A stretch of DNA of 64,000 nt from Streptomyces sp. NBC_00820 (GTDB lineage: Bacteria > Actinomycetota > Actinomycetes > Streptomycetales > Streptomycetaceae), in assembly GCF_036347055.1 (NCBI RefSeq), contig NZ_CP108882.1, forward strand, positions 6,746,001 to 6,810,000, in the 5' to 3' direction. Under the pieces are notes generated by a model. It worked only from the letters and a program-made list of their open reading frames with translations, had not been told where the DNA came from and made no database searches. This document shows positions 38,339 to 47,434 of this stretch, one piece after another (within the stretch, counting starts at the first letter, position 1; each line of letters opens with the position of its first letter). Made by a program: the position numbers and the translations under genes.

Positions 38339-39676
38339 GTGAGGCTGACGATTCTGGGCGGCGGCGGGTTCCGCGTGCCGCTTGTGTACGGCGCGCTGGT
38401 GAACGACCGCGCCGAGGGGCGGGTCACCGAGGTCGTGCTGCACGACCTGGACGCCGCCCGGCTGCGCGCGGTCGGCCGCGTGCTCGCGGAACAGGCGGCC
38501 GCTGTCCCGGACGCGCCCACGGTGACCGCCACCACCGACCTCGACGAGGCTCTGCGCGGCGCCGACTTCGTCTTCTCGGCGATCCGGGTCGGCGGTCTGC
38601 GGGGGCGCGCCGAGGACGAACGGGTGGCCCTCGCCGAAGGTGTCCTCGGGCAGGAGACGGTCGGCGCCGGCGGCATCGCCTACGGTCTGCGCACCGTGCC
38701 CGTAGCCACCGAGATCGCCCGGCGCGTGGCACGGCTCGCCCCGGACGCCTGGGTCATCAACTTCACCAACCCGGCCGGCCTGGTCACCGAGGCCATGTCC
38801 CGGCACCTCGGTGACCGGGTCATCGGCATCTGTGACTCGCCGGTCGGCCTCGGCCGCCGGGTCGCCCGTGTCCTCGGGGCAGCCCCCGGCGAGGCCTTCG
38901 TCGACTATGTCGGCCTCAACCACCTCGGCTGGGTGCGCGGCCTGCGCGTCGCCGGGCGCGACGAACTCCCGCGCCTCCTCGCCGATCCCGCCCTGCTGGG
39001 CTCCTTCGAGGAGGGCAGGCTCTTCGGCACGGACTGGCTCCAGTCGCTCGGCGCGATCCCCAACGAGTACCTCCACTACTACTACTTCAACCGCGAGGCC
39101 GTCCGCTCCTACCAGGAGGCCGGGCAGACCCGCGGCGCCTTCCTGCTCGACCAGCAGGCACGGTTCTACGACGAGGCGGCCGACCCCGCCGCCTCCGCGC
39201 TGCTCGCCTGGGACCGCACCCGTGCCGAGCGCGAGGCGACGTACATGGCCGAGAACCGGGAGAGCGCGGGTGCCGGTGAGCGCGAGGAGGAGGACCTGTC
39301 CGGCGGCTACGAGAACGTCGCCCTCGCCCTGATGCGGGCCATCGCCCGCGACGAGCGCGCCACCTTGATCCTCAACGTCCGCAACCGTTCCACGCTCGCC
39401 GCCCTCGACGCCGAGGCGGTCATCGAGGTCCCGTGTCTGGTCGACGCGAGCGGCGCCCACCCCCTCGCCGCCGACCCGCTGCCCGAGCACGCCACCGGAC
39501 TGGTCTGCTCGGTCAAGGCCGTCGAACGGGAGGTGCTCGCCGCCGCCGAGTCCGGTTCCCGCGCGACGGCGGTGAAGGCCTTCGCACTGCACCCGCTGGT
39601 CGACTCGGTCGGCGTCGCCCGCAGGCTGGTCGAGGGTTACACCGAGGTCCATCCGGGCCTGGCGTACCTCAAGTAG
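38339..39676 (+). CDS. GH4 NAD-dependent 6-phospho-beta-glucosidase
   Basis: 445 aa, cytosolic. The Rossmann start LTILGGGGFRVPLVYGAL binds NAD; GH4 metal ligands appear as C165 (GICDSP) and H195 (GLNHLGW). NFTNPAGLVTEAM is a family signature. GH4 enzymes cleave 6-phospho-glycosides by an oxidation-elimination route needing NAD and Mn2+. GTG 38339 has GGAAGG eight bases upstream. No phosphotransferase or sugar kinase gene adjoins it, so the source of the phosphorylated substrate is unclear. Confidence 0.88.
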   Translation: MRLTILGGGGFRVPLVYGALVNDRAEGRVTEVVLHDLDAARLRAVGRVLAEQAAAVPDAPTVTATTDLDEALRGADFVFSAIRVGGLRGRAEDERVALAEGVLGQETVGAGGIAYGLRTVPVATEIARRVARLAPDAWVINFTNPAGLVTEAMSRHLGDRVIGICDSPVGLGRRVARVLGAAPGEAFVDYVGLNHLGWVRGLRVAGRDELPRLLADPALLGSFEEGRLFGTDWLQSLGAIPNEYLHYYYFNREAVRSYQEAGQTRGAFLLDQQARFYDEAADPAASALLAWDRTRAEREATYMAENRESAGAGEREEEDLSGGYENVALALMRAIARDERATLILNVRNRSTLAALDAEAVIEVPCLVDASGAHPLAADPLPEHATGLVCSVKAVEREVLAAAESGSRATAVKAFALHPLVDSVGVARRLVEGYTEVHPGLAYLK

Positions 39677-39790
39677 GCCGCCCCCGCGTCGACGAAGCAC
39701 GCGGGGCCGCTCCGCCGAGCGGCCCTCCGGCGCTGTCGCCGCACGCCGGCCTGGATCGGATCAGCCGGGTGCGGCGGCAGCGCGGTCGGG

Positions 39791-39829
39791 TCAGCCGGGT
39801 TGATCAGCCAGGTTGGTCAGCCGGGTTGG
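39791..39829. repeat. Three tandem 13-bp repeats
   Basis: TCAGCCGGGTTGA, TCAGCCAGGTTGG and TCAGCCGGGTTGG in tandem, with partial copies on both sides (about 39760 and 39844). They lie between the convergent GH4 and GH18 genes; no clear hairpin terminator is seen there. Confidence 0.7.
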
Positions 39830-39844
39830 ATCGGCCGGGGCGGG

Positions 39845-41527
39845 TCAGCCGGTGAAGCCGGCCGTGATGGAGGTGAACTGCCAGGTGCTCTGGCTGATGC
39901 CGGAGCAGTTGCTCACCACGCCACCGCCGGGGCAGGACCGGTCACGGTTGACCGCCCAGTAGGCGAGGCGGGCGATGTGGTGGGAGTTGGACCAGTCCCT
40001 GATCTGCGTCCAGATGGCGGGAGTCGTGTTCTCCTGCTGGTCGGACAGGCCGTTCATGCCGGAGATGCCGATGTGGGAGTACGCGGTGGCGTCGTCCCAG
40101 CCGAAGGTGGACTTCAGCTTGGCCTTCAGGCCCTCGGCCGCGTTCACGGTGTTGCCGTACATGTCCGAGCCGCCGCCGAAGTCGAACGGCATGATGGTGA
40201 AGACGTCGATGTTGGCGCCGAGGGACTGGGCCTGCTCGATGAGCCGGTTGCCGTAGTAGGTCGGGCCGGTGGTCGAGGTGCCGAAGGTGACGATGGTCCT
40301 CAGGCCGGGGTTGTTGGCCTTGACCGTCTTCAGCGCGGTCAGGATCTTCGCCTGCACGGCCTCGTTCTCGAACTCGTCCGTGTTCTCGATGTCCATGTCG
40401 ATCGCCTTGAGCGAGTAGGCGTCGATCACCCGCTGCAGGGCACCGGCGAGCGCGCTCGCCGAGGAGCAGTTGGCGCCGAGCTTGCTGCCCTGCCAGCCGC
40501 CGAAGGACGGGACGACGTCACCGCCCGCCGAGCGGATCTGGTTGATGGCGGTCTGGTCCGCGCCGCCGGTCAGCGGACGGCTGCCGTCCCAGGCGGGGTT
40601 GCAGCCGCCGGAGTCCAGCATGAACGCCATCGTGAACCACTTGACGCCGGTCGCGCTCATCACCGTCGTGGGGTTCGGCGGATCGCCCCAGCCCTCGTAC
40701 AGGTACGGCGCCGCCTGCTTGAACCCGGTGCCGCCGCCGGTTCCGGCGTTGGTCGTGACGCTCACCGAGTTGGAGGCCGCGGAGGTGTTCCCGGCGGCGT
40801 CCCGGGCCTTCACGCTGAACGTGTACGCCGTGCTCGGCGACAGTCCGCTGACCGTGGCGGAGGTACCGGACACGCTCAGGACCTGGCTCGACCCGCTGTA
40901 GATGTCGTACGCCGTCACGCCCACGTTGTCCGAGGAGGCGTTCCAGGACAGCGACACGCTGGAGGACGTCTTGCCGGTCGAGGTGAGTCCGCCGGGCGCG
41001 GTCGGCGCCTGGGTGTCACCGCCGCCACCGCCCGGGCCGTCCAGGCTGATGTCGTCGGCGTCGTAGGCGCCCTGCGCGTACCAGCCGTGCACGTAGACGG
41101 TGGCGCTGGTCTGCGAGGCGCCGGTGGTGAAGGCGACGCTGAGCTGACTGTAGGCGGACGGGGACGTCGTCCAGGTGGACGCGCCGCCGTTCACGCCGAG
41201 GTACACGTACGAGCCGCGCACCCAGCCGCTGAGCGTGTACGTCGTGTTCGGCTGGACGGAGACCGTCTGGCTGCACTGCGCGTTGTCGCTGTCGGTCACG
41301 GCGCCCTGCAGGGCCTTGGAACCGCCGTGCACGGGGGAGGAGACGACCGAGCCGAGATTGCCGGTGCAGGACCAGGGGGACGTACTGCCCGACTCGAAGC
41401 CGGGGTTGGTCAGGATGTTGGCCGCCTGGGCCGTGCCGGGCAGGGCGATGGCCCCGCCTAGCGCGAGAGCGGCCGTGCCGACCAGGGCGAGGATCCGGCG
41501 TCTGGGACGCCCGAGGATGTGGCGCAC
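39845..41527 (-). CDS. Secreted GH18 chitinase with N-terminal CBM and FnIII domain
   Basis: 560 aa. Signal peptide to about residue 35 (ALPGTAQAA). Then a jelly-roll carbohydrate-binding module (NILTNPGFESGSTSPWSC, about 36-170) and a fibronectin type III domain (about 185-270). The catalytic GH18 barrel from about 285 has the motif DMDIE with acid Glu381 (D377, D379). Chitin, from fungi or insects, is the likely polymer. GTG 41527 has GGGAG about five bases upstream. Two DasR-like sites lie before it. Downstream of padR on the same strand. Confidence 0.9.
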   Translation of the reverse strand: MRHILGRPRRRILALVGTAALALGGAIALPGTAQAANILTNPGFESGSTSPWSCTGNLGSVVSSPVHGGSKALQGAVTDSDNAQCSQTVSVQPNTTYTLSGWVRGSYVYLGVNGGASTWTTSPSAYSQLSVAFTTGASQTSATVYVHGWYAQGAYDADDISLDGPGGGGGDTQAPTAPGGLTSTGKTSSSVSLSWNASSDNVGVTAYDIYSGSSQVLSVSGTSATVSGLSPSTAYTFSVKARDAAGNTSAASNSVSVTTNAGTGGGTGFKQAAPYLYEGWGDPPNPTTVMSATGVKWFTMAFMLDSGGCNPAWDGSRPLTGGADQTAINQIRSAGGDVVPSFGGWQGSKLGANCSSASALAGALQRVIDAYSLKAIDMDIENTDEFENEAVQAKILTALKTVKANNPGLRTIVTFGTSTTGPTYYGNRLIEQAQSLGANIDVFTIMPFDFGGGSDMYGNTVNAAEGLKAKLKSTFGWDDATAYSHIGISGMNGLSDQQENTTPAIWTQIRDWSNSHHIARLAYWAVNRDRSCPGGGVVSNCSGISQSTWQFTSITAGFTG

Positions 41528-41584
41528 GCGATCTCCCTGTGGGGACGGAGGTGTGGGGGAGTGCGGTAGCGGTGCGCCCCTTAA

Positions 41585-41640
41585 GTTGGTATGGACCAAT
41601 CCAACTGTCAAGAAGATACGCGGAATTGGTCCATACCGGG
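41585..41640. promoter_or_regulatory. Two DasR-like (dre) boxes forming a long inverted repeat before the chitinase
   Basis: GTTGGTATGGACCAAT (41585-41600) and ATTGGTCCATACCGGG (41625-41640) each match 11 of 16 bases of the dre consensus ACTGGTCTAGACCAGT. Their GGTATGGACCAAT cores are exact inverted copies, 13 bp each, 24 bases apart. The right copy lies inside the end of the padR gene. DasR control of chitinases is established in Streptomyces; here it is inferred. The pair could also fold as a terminator for padR. Confidence 0.6.
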
Positions 41641-42252
41641 GAAGGATTCCCCCTCCGGCGCGACGGGCGTCGCCGCGGGTCCGGCGGCCCAGTCGAGGGT
41701 GCCGTCGGACAGATCTTCCACGACCGAGCGCAGCCATCGCTCCTCGGCCGTCGTGACGGCGCGCAGATACTCGAGTTCGAGGACGGACACCCGCGGCAGG
41801 CCGTCCGCGGCCCCGGCGGCCAGTGCGGTGTCGAGGGCGGCGCCCGTCTCCGCCACGCGCTCCAGTCGCCTCGCCAGGATCTCCCGCGCCTCGGCCGGCG
41901 CGAGCATGAGTACGTAGGACAGTGCCGCGGGGAACTCGGGGAACTCCTGCCGGGGTTCGGCGAGCATCCGCTCCAGCCACTCGCGGGTGACGGCCCGGCC
42001 CGATGCGGTGATCTCGTAAACGGTCCGCTCGGGGTACTGCTGGTCGCGCTCGGTGTGGCGGACCGCGATCAGGCCGGCCGCCCGCAGGCGCTCGATCGTG
42101 CGGTAGAGCCCGGCGCGCTGGCCCACGTTGACGACCTGGTCCTTGCCCCACTGCCGGATCAGCCGCTGGATGCCGTACGGGTGCAGGGGTTCCTGGTGGA
42201 GCAGGGACAGCACGGTCAGGGCGAGCGGGGAGCTGCGTACGGGGCTGGTCAT
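41608..42252 (-). CDS. PadR-family transcriptional regulator
   Basis: 214 aa. The N-terminal winged helix (LALTVLSLLHQEPLHPYGIQ followed by GLYRTIERLRAAGLI) is PadR-like, and the C-terminal half has the long helices of the Vir_act_alpha_C domain (EWLERMLAEPRQEF). ATG 42252 faces the divergent FAD monooxygenase, its probable target. The ribosome site is weak. Its 3' end carries chitinase promoter elements. Confidence 0.85.
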   Translation of the reverse strand: MTSPVRSSPLALTVLSLLHQEPLHPYGIQRLIRQWGKDQVVNVGQRAGLYRTIERLRAAGLIAVRHTERDQQYPERTVYEITASGRAVTREWLERMLAEPRQEFPEFPAALSYVLMLAPAEAREILARRLERVAETGAALDTALAAGAADGLPRVSVLELEYLRAVTTAEERWLRSVVEDLSDGTLDWAAGPAATPVAPEGESFPGMDQFRVSS

Positions 42253-42293
42253 GGCGCCGATCGTATCCACGGGGAAACCAGTTGACCAGATAC

Positions 42294-42310
42294 TAGTTTC
42301 ACTGCAACTA
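42294..42310. promoter_or_regulatory. Candidate PadR operator
   Basis: TAGTT, seven bases, AACTA, in the AT-rich part of the 89-bp gap between padR and the FAD monooxygenase. Flanking GATA/TATC extend the symmetry imperfectly. Confidence 0.45.
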
Positions 42311-42341
42311 TCAAATGGTCGAGCCGACTTGGGGAGGGACC

Positions 42342-43505
42342 ATGGGCAAGGTCAGGACGGCGGCGGTCATCGGGGGCGGGATCGCCGGACCCGTCACCGC
42401 GCTCGCGCTGCGCAGGGCGGGCATCGAGGCGGCCGTCCACGAGGCGTACCCGGCCGCGGTGGACGACACCGGCGCGCTGCTCAGCCTCGCGCCCAACGGG
42501 ATCGACGCACTGCGGACCGTGGGCGCGGACAAGGCCGTCGAAGCCGTGGGGCAGCCGGTGCCGGGAGTGGTGATGGCCGACGGCGACGGCCGCCGCCTCG
42601 CCGAGTTCCACGGCTTCCCCGGCCTGCCCGTCACCCGGGCGATGGCGCGCGCCGACCTGTTCCGGGCCCTCGCCGGCCACGCGCGAGCGGCCGGCGTCCG
42701 CATCGAACACGGCAGACGGCTCGTGAGCGCCGAACAGGACGAGCACGGCGTCACCGCGACGTTCGCGGACGGTACGACCGTCACGGCCGACATCCTCGTC
42801 GGCGCCGACGGCATCCGCTCCAGCGTCCGCACTCTGATCGACCCGCACGCGCCCGGCCCCGAGTACGGCGGCGTGCTCAGCTTCGGCGGCTGCGCCTCCG
42901 GCAGCGGTGTCGAGGCCGAACCGGGCAGCATGTACTTCGCCTTCGGCCGCGCCTTCATCGGCTACTGGGGTCTGCCCGACGGCCGTATCGCCTGGTTCGC
43001 CGGGCTGCCCAGCGCCCGGCCGTCCACCTCGGCGGAGGTGAGGGGCGTTCCCGCGGCCCGATGGCTCGAACGGCTCGCGGAGCTGTACGCCGGGCACACC
43101 CCGGGCCGGGATCTCGTCGCGCACACCGCGCCCGGCGACCTGATCGCGGTCGGCCCGATGGAGCGCATGCCGTCCGTGCCGCACTGGCACCGCGGCCGTA
43201 TGGTCCTCGTCGGCGACGCGGCGCACGCCCCGTCCTCCAGCTCGGGGCAGGGCGCCTCACTGGCCGCCGAGAGCGCCGTCGAACTGGCCCGGTGCCTGCG
43301 CGACCTGCCCACGCCGGAAGCCGCGTTCACCGCGTACGAGGGACTGCGCCGCGCGCGCGTCGAGATGATCGGCTCGGACGCCGCCGCGAAGAACAAGGCG
43401 AAGGCCGGACAGGCGGGGGCGGCGCCGGCCCTGCCCGCCCCGGAGCAGATGTTCGCCCCCGTCCACCGTCACCACATCGACTGGGACGAGCCGGTCAAGG
43501 GGTGA
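42342..43505 (+). CDS. FAD-dependent aromatic-ring-type monooxygenase
   Basis: 387 aa, group A flavoprotein hydroxylase. The N-terminal dinucleotide motif AAVIGGGIAGPVTALALRRAG, the middle ADILVGADGIRSSVR and the GD motif VLVGDAAHAPSSSSGQGASL are all present. ATG 42342 has GGGGAGGG five bases upstream. Divergent from padR, a common pairing for phenolic or antibiotic inactivation. Substrate unknown. Confidence 0.88.
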   Translation: MGKVRTAAVIGGGIAGPVTALALRRAGIEAAVHEAYPAAVDDTGALLSLAPNGIDALRTVGADKAVEAVGQPVPGVVMADGDGRRLAEFHGFPGLPVTRAMARADLFRALAGHARAAGVRIEHGRRLVSAEQDEHGVTATFADGTTVTADILVGADGIRSSVRTLIDPHAPGPEYGGVLSFGGCASGSGVEAEPGSMYFAFGRAFIGYWGLPDGRIAWFAGLPSARPSTSAEVRGVPAARWLERLAELYAGHTPGRDLVAHTAPGDLIAVGPMERMPSVPHWHRGRMVLVGDAAHAPSSSSGQGASLAAESAVELARCLRDLPTPEAAFTAYEGLRRARVEMIGSDAAAKNKAKAGQAGAAPALPAPEQMFAPVHRHHIDWDEPVKG

Positions 43506-43611
43506 ACGGCCGCCCCGGGGGAGGCTGCCGGTCGGAGAGAGACACGGCCGGCCCTCCGCTCCGAGGCGGCGGGGCGGGGGCGGGGATGGGGATGGGTGGG
43601 CGCGACGCGCG

Positions 43612-44742
43612 CTAGAGCGGCAGTGCCTCGGCCGTCGCGGCGGCCGGTTCCACCCGGGCCGCGGGCATCGCCGGCAGCAGCACCTCGGCCTCCTCCGTCC
43701 GCTGGCGCGGCAGCGGAGCCGCGGCGCGCAGCGGGCGCGGTCCCGAGACCACCGCGTAGTCCTGCCCCAGGAACGGCGGCTCGATCACACCGGGATCCTC
43801 GCCGAGCGCCAGCTGCACAGCGGCCCAAGGGGCGTTCACCCCGCACTGCGACAGCTGGTGCAGGCCGCCCGCCGCGCGCGTGTTGACGTCCAGCAGCACC
43901 GGACGGCCCTCGTACATGCGGAACTGGATGTTGGACAGATAGTGCAGCCCGAATCCCTCCGCGATCAGCCGCGCGGGCTCCAGCCACTGCTCGCGCAGCG
44001 TGAAGCCGCGCCGCCGGCCCTTCTTCGTGCGGCCTATCGCCAGCCGGACCCGGTTGTCCGGACCGGTCAGGCAGTCGACCGACACCTCCGGCTCCTCCAG
44101 GCGCGGCATGACCAGCCAGTCGACCGGCTCCTCGGCCCTGCGCAGGGCGTCGACCACCAGGTCCAGCTGCACGTGCGGCCCGGGGAAGCCGCTCAGGTGC
44201 GTCAGCGAGAAGGGGGCGCGGGTGATGATCCGGAAACCGACGCCGCCCGCGCCGACGGCCGGCTTGAAGCACGCTTTGTGCCCGGCCGCCTCCAACTCCT
44301 CTACGGCAGAAAGGAGTTCGTCCGCCGTGCGAACCCGCCACCACGGCGGCACCGGGACGCCGACCGAGCGGACCGCCTCGTACGCGGTCGCCTTGTCCTC
44401 GAAGACGGCCACCGCCTCCGGCGTCGGCGCCAGCAGCGCCGTACCCACCGCCGCGAACTCGGCGCGGTGCGCCACGATCGCCGCCTGGTTCAGCCGGGGC
44501 ACGAAGACGTCGATGCTCCGCCGCGCGCACTCCGCGAGGGCGTACTCGACGTACGCGGCCGGGGACAGGCCCTCCGGCTCCATCGCGGCCGTGTCGGCGG
44601 CGGCCAGCACGGGGGAGTCGGCGTCACCGTGGGTGGCATGGATCTCGACCGCGCGATCGCTGGGATTTCTCCGCAGCTGTTCAATGAAGAACACGTTCTC
44701 CGCGTACGTGCGGTTGAGCCAGACGCGTACGCGAGAGACCAT
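43612..44742 (-). CDS. ATP-grasp domain protein
   Basis: 376 aa. Recognisable ATP-grasp elements: VFEDKATAYEAVRSVGVPVP, the Lys/Gly-rich loop ACFKPAVGAGGVGFRII, and the metal-binding end RPVLLDVNTRAAGGLHQL with Asp and Asn. An N-terminal pre-ATP-grasp region (RVWLNRTYAENVFFIEQL) is typical. Such enzymes join a carboxylate to an amine or thiol using ATP. Partner and product unknown; not in an obvious operon. GAAAGG lies about eight bases before ATG. Confidence 0.8.
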   Translation of the reverse strand: MVSRVRVWLNRTYAENVFFIEQLRRNPSDRAVEIHATHGDADSPVLAAADTAAMEPEGLSPAAYVEYALAECARRSIDVFVPRLNQAAIVAHRAEFAAVGTALLAPTPEAVAVFEDKATAYEAVRSVGVPVPPWWRVRTADELLSAVEELEAAGHKACFKPAVGAGGVGFRIITRAPFSLTHLSGFPGPHVQLDLVVDALRRAEEPVDWLVMPRLEEPEVSVDCLTGPDNRVRLAIGRTKKGRRRGFTLREQWLEPARLIAEGFGLHYLSNIQFRMYEGRPVLLDVNTRAAGGLHQLSQCGVNAPWAAVQLALGEDPGVIEPPFLGQDYAVVSGPRPLRAAAPLPRQRTEEAEVLLPAMPAARVEPAAATAEALPL

Positions 44743-45060
44743 GCGGGCCGCCTTTCACGGTTTTCGGGCACGACACAGTGGCCCGTGCCCGGGCAGGAGA
44801 GAGGAAGGGACACCAAACCGCCCTGGTTAAGGGGACGTTGGGCGGTGGTGTTGGGGCGATCATACGGCTTTCAAAGGCGTGTTCGTGCAACGCGGGTGTT
44901 ACGGAATCCGCAGGGCCGCTCCGCGGCTCCGCGACCCTCGCGCGGTGGCCCGGCGGCGGTCCCGCGGCGCCCCGGCCGCCACCCGCCCGCGCAGGTGCTT
45001 GCCCCTCGCCGGGCGTGTGTGCTGTGGTGGTGGCGACGGCGGACGCGGAAGGGGCGCGCG
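44743..45060. other. Divergent intergenic region
   Basis: About 320 bases between the ATP-grasp and metallophosphoesterase genes. The middle (TTGTTCG-like and CATACGG-like segments near 44850-44900) is AT-richer and may hold the promoters. No hairpin or gene seen. Confidence 0.4.
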
Positions 45061-45966
45061 GTGGAATCGACGGCCGGGGACGGACAGCTGCTGGCCATCA
45101 GCGACCTGCACATCACCTACCCGGAGAACCGCGCCCTCGTCGAGCGGATGCGCCCGCACACCGACGACGACTGGCTGATCGTGGCCGGGGACATCGCCGA
45201 GACCGTCGCCGACATCCGCTGGACCCTGACCACCCTCGCGGACCGCTTCCGCAAGGTCCTGTGGGCACCCGGCAACCACGACCTGTGGACCCACCCCAAA
45301 GACCCCGTCACCCTGCGCGGTGTCGCCCGCTACGAGCACCTCGTCGCCCTCTGCCGGGAACTGGGCGTGACCACACCCGAGGACCCGTACCCGGTGTGGG
45401 AGGGCCCCGGCGGACCGGTCGCCGTGGCACCGCTGTTCCTGCTCTACGACTACTCCTTCCTGCCGGCCGGATGCGCCACCGAGGCGGAGGGCCTCGCCTA
45501 CGCGGAGAGCACCGGCATCGTCTGCAACGACGAGTACCTCCTGCACCCGGACCCCTACCCGTCCCGCGCGCACTGGTGCCGCGCCCGCGTCGCCGCGACC
45601 GAGCGCAGGCTCGCCGAGCTGCCGGCCGGCCTGCCGACGGTCCTCGCCAACCACTACCCGCTGGACCGGCACCCGATGGACGTGCTGTGGCACCCGGAGT
45701 TCGCCATGTGGTGCGGCACCACTCTCACCGCCGACTGGCACCGCCGGTTCCGCGCCACCGCCATGGTCTACGGTCATCTGCACATCCCGCGGACCACCTG
45801 GCTCGACGGGGTCCGCTTCGAAGAGGTCTCCGTGGGATACCCCCGCGAATGGCGCAAGCGCCCGGAACGCCCGGGACGGCCGCGCCGCGTACTGCCGATG
45901 GAGGTCGGGCCCGGTGATCGAGGAACTGCTCCCGGTGTCGGTGACGGCCGTGGAAGCGTTCGGTGA
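45061..45966 (+). CDS. Calcineurin-like metallophosphoesterase
   Basis: 301 aa. All five blocks are present: SDLH (D15, H17), GD (D44), GNHD (N72, H73), NHYP and GHLH. No signal peptide. GTG 45061 has GGAAGGGG six bases upstream. Its last 53 bases overlap the start of the phosphopantetheinyl transferase gene. It could hydrolyse a phosphodiester linked to carrier-protein metabolism, such as removal of phosphopantetheine; this is guesswork from context only. Confidence 0.85.
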   Translation: MESTAGDGQLLAISDLHITYPENRALVERMRPHTDDDWLIVAGDIAETVADIRWTLTTLADRFRKVLWAPGNHDLWTHPKDPVTLRGVARYEHLVALCRELGVTTPEDPYPVWEGPGGPVAVAPLFLLYDYSFLPAGCATEAEGLAYAESTGIVCNDEYLLHPDPYPSRAHWCRARVAATERRLAELPAGLPTVLANHYPLDRHPMDVLWHPEFAMWCGTTLTADWHRRFRATAMVYGHLHIPRTTWLDGVRFEEVSVGYPREWRKRPERPGRPRRVLPMEVGPGDRGTAPGVGDGRGSVR

Positions 45967-46606
45967 CCCGGCCGGCGACCCGGAGGCCCAGGAGTCCGCG
46001 CTCTACCCCGAGGAGAAGCTCCTCGTGGCGCGCGCGGTGGACAAACGGCGCCGCGAGTTCACGTCCGTCCGCGTGTGTGCCCGGCGCGCCATGGAGAAGC
46101 TCGGTGTCCCGCCCCAGCCGGTGCTCACCGGCGAACGCGGCGCCCCGCGGTGGCCCGACGGGCTGGCCGGCAGCATGACCCACTGCGACGGCTACCGCGC
46201 CGCCGCGCTCGTACGCACCACGGACCTGGCCTCCCTCGGTATCGACGCCGAACCGCACGCGGCCCTGCCGGACGGGGTCTTTGGCGCCATCGCGGTCGGG
46301 CCCGAGCGGGAGAGGCAGACCACCCTGGGTGCCGGCCGGCCCGAGGTCCACTGGGACCGGTTGCTGTTCAGCGCCAAGGAGTCCGTGTACAAGGCGTGGT
46401 TCCCCCTCACCCGGGCGTGGCTCGACTTCTCCGAGGCCGACATCGAACTGGTCCCCGATCCGGGACACGCCACGCGCGGCGGGTTCCACGCCCGGCTCCT
46501 CGTCCCGGGGCCGGTGGTGGGCGGCACCCGCCGTGGTGCGTTCGAGGGCCGCTGGCTGGTCGAGGACGGCCTGGTGCTGACGGCGGTGTCCGTCCCGCAC
46601 ACCTGA
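45914..46606 (+). CDS. Sfp/EntD-type 4'-phosphopantetheinyl transferase
   Basis: 230 aa. The PPTase motifs SLGIDAEPHAAL and LLFSAKESVYKAWFPLT are intact, and the middle GSMTHCDGYRAAA matches the CoA-contact region. It loads phosphopantetheine from CoA onto acyl or peptidyl carrier proteins. GTG 45914 lies inside the metallophosphoesterase frame. It is not next to a PKS or NRPS cluster, so it probably serves distant biosynthetic clusters, as the S. coelicolor counterpart (SCO6673, from memory) does. Confidence 0.92.
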   Translation: MIEELLPVSVTAVEAFGDPAGDPEAQESALYPEEKLLVARAVDKRRREFTSVRVCARRAMEKLGVPPQPVLTGERGAPRWPDGLAGSMTHCDGYRAAALVRTTDLASLGIDAEPHAALPDGVFGAIAVGPERERQTTLGAGRPEVHWDRLLFSAKESVYKAWFPLTRAWLDFSEADIELVPDPGHATRGGFHARLLVPGPVVGGTRRGAFEGRWLVEDGLVLTAVSVPHT

Positions 46607-46758
46607 GCGGACGGCGGACGGCGGACGGCTGAGGGCCGGAAGGCAGAAGGTGCACGGCGGACCATGGAGGACGCCCGGCTGACGGCGGGCGGTGGAGAAC
46701 GCGCGGCTGACGGTGAAGGACGCACGGGGGGCGACGGCCGCCACGGCGTGCGTCCGCC

Positions 46759-46986
46759 TCACTCCTGTGGGCACCATTCGCGGACCAGCCGGAAGAAGTC
46801 CTCCTCGTTGCCCGAGAGGCCGGCCCGCGCCAGCGCCACCTCCGCCTCGGCGAGCACGGAGGGTGGTACGACGACGGGTCCACTGCCGCCGGGTGGTCCG
46901 TCGAAGACGGCGCGCACGGTGTGCAGCAGCCTCAGATAGGCCTGGACGGCGGTGCGCTCACGGTCGGTCAGTACGGCGGTGGGCAT
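46759..46986 (-). CDS. Small conserved-looking hypothetical protein
   Basis: 75 aa: helical N-terminus (LTDRERTAVQAYLRLLHTV), a Gly/Pro turn, and a C-terminal helix ending FFRLVREWCPQE. ATG 46986 has GGGGAGAG about eight bases upstream. No signal or membrane segment. Function unknown. Codon bias supports translation. Confidence 0.6.
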   Translation of the reverse strand: MPTAVLTDRERTAVQAYLRLLHTVRAVFDGPPGGSGPVVVPPSVLAEAEVALARAGLSGNEEDFFRLVREWCPQE

Positions 46987-47434
46987 CGGTCGGCTCTCCC
47001 CGGTCGGCGTCACGGATCGCGCGCCCTGCGGCGCCGCGCACCGCGGTGTACGGCGCACATGTCCAGCTTGCCGCTCACCACTGACAACGCACCGGCTCCC
47101 GCCTCGCCGCTTCCCCCGACCGGCGGTCCGCGCGGCAGGGTTCGCCCGCTCAGCGGATGCGGAAGGGTGCCTGAAGCCGCGTGGTCCCGCGCGCGCCGCA
47201 TGGTCCCGCGCGCCGCCGGCGGGCCGCGCCCGGCGGGAGGGGAGAAGGCGCCGGCGGGGAGAAGGCGCAGAGTGGCCGGCGAAACCCGGCCGACCGTCGG
47301 CCCGCCGTGCCGCCGTGCCGCGTGCCGCCGGAAACAGGTGTGGGCAGCGGCGGAGGGCGCCGGTGCGTCTGTGGGCGTGATCGGTACGGACACGGTGAGC
47401 GGCGTGGGTGGTCCGCCGGCCCCGGCCGGTCCGC
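46987..47434. other. Intergenic stretch with short GC-rich direct repeats
   Basis: About 450 bases with no supported gene. It contains a duplicated TGGTCCCGCGCG segment (about 47180-47215) and a duplicated GGAGAAGGCG segment (about 47240-47270). I see no clear terminator or promoter. Confidence 0.45.
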
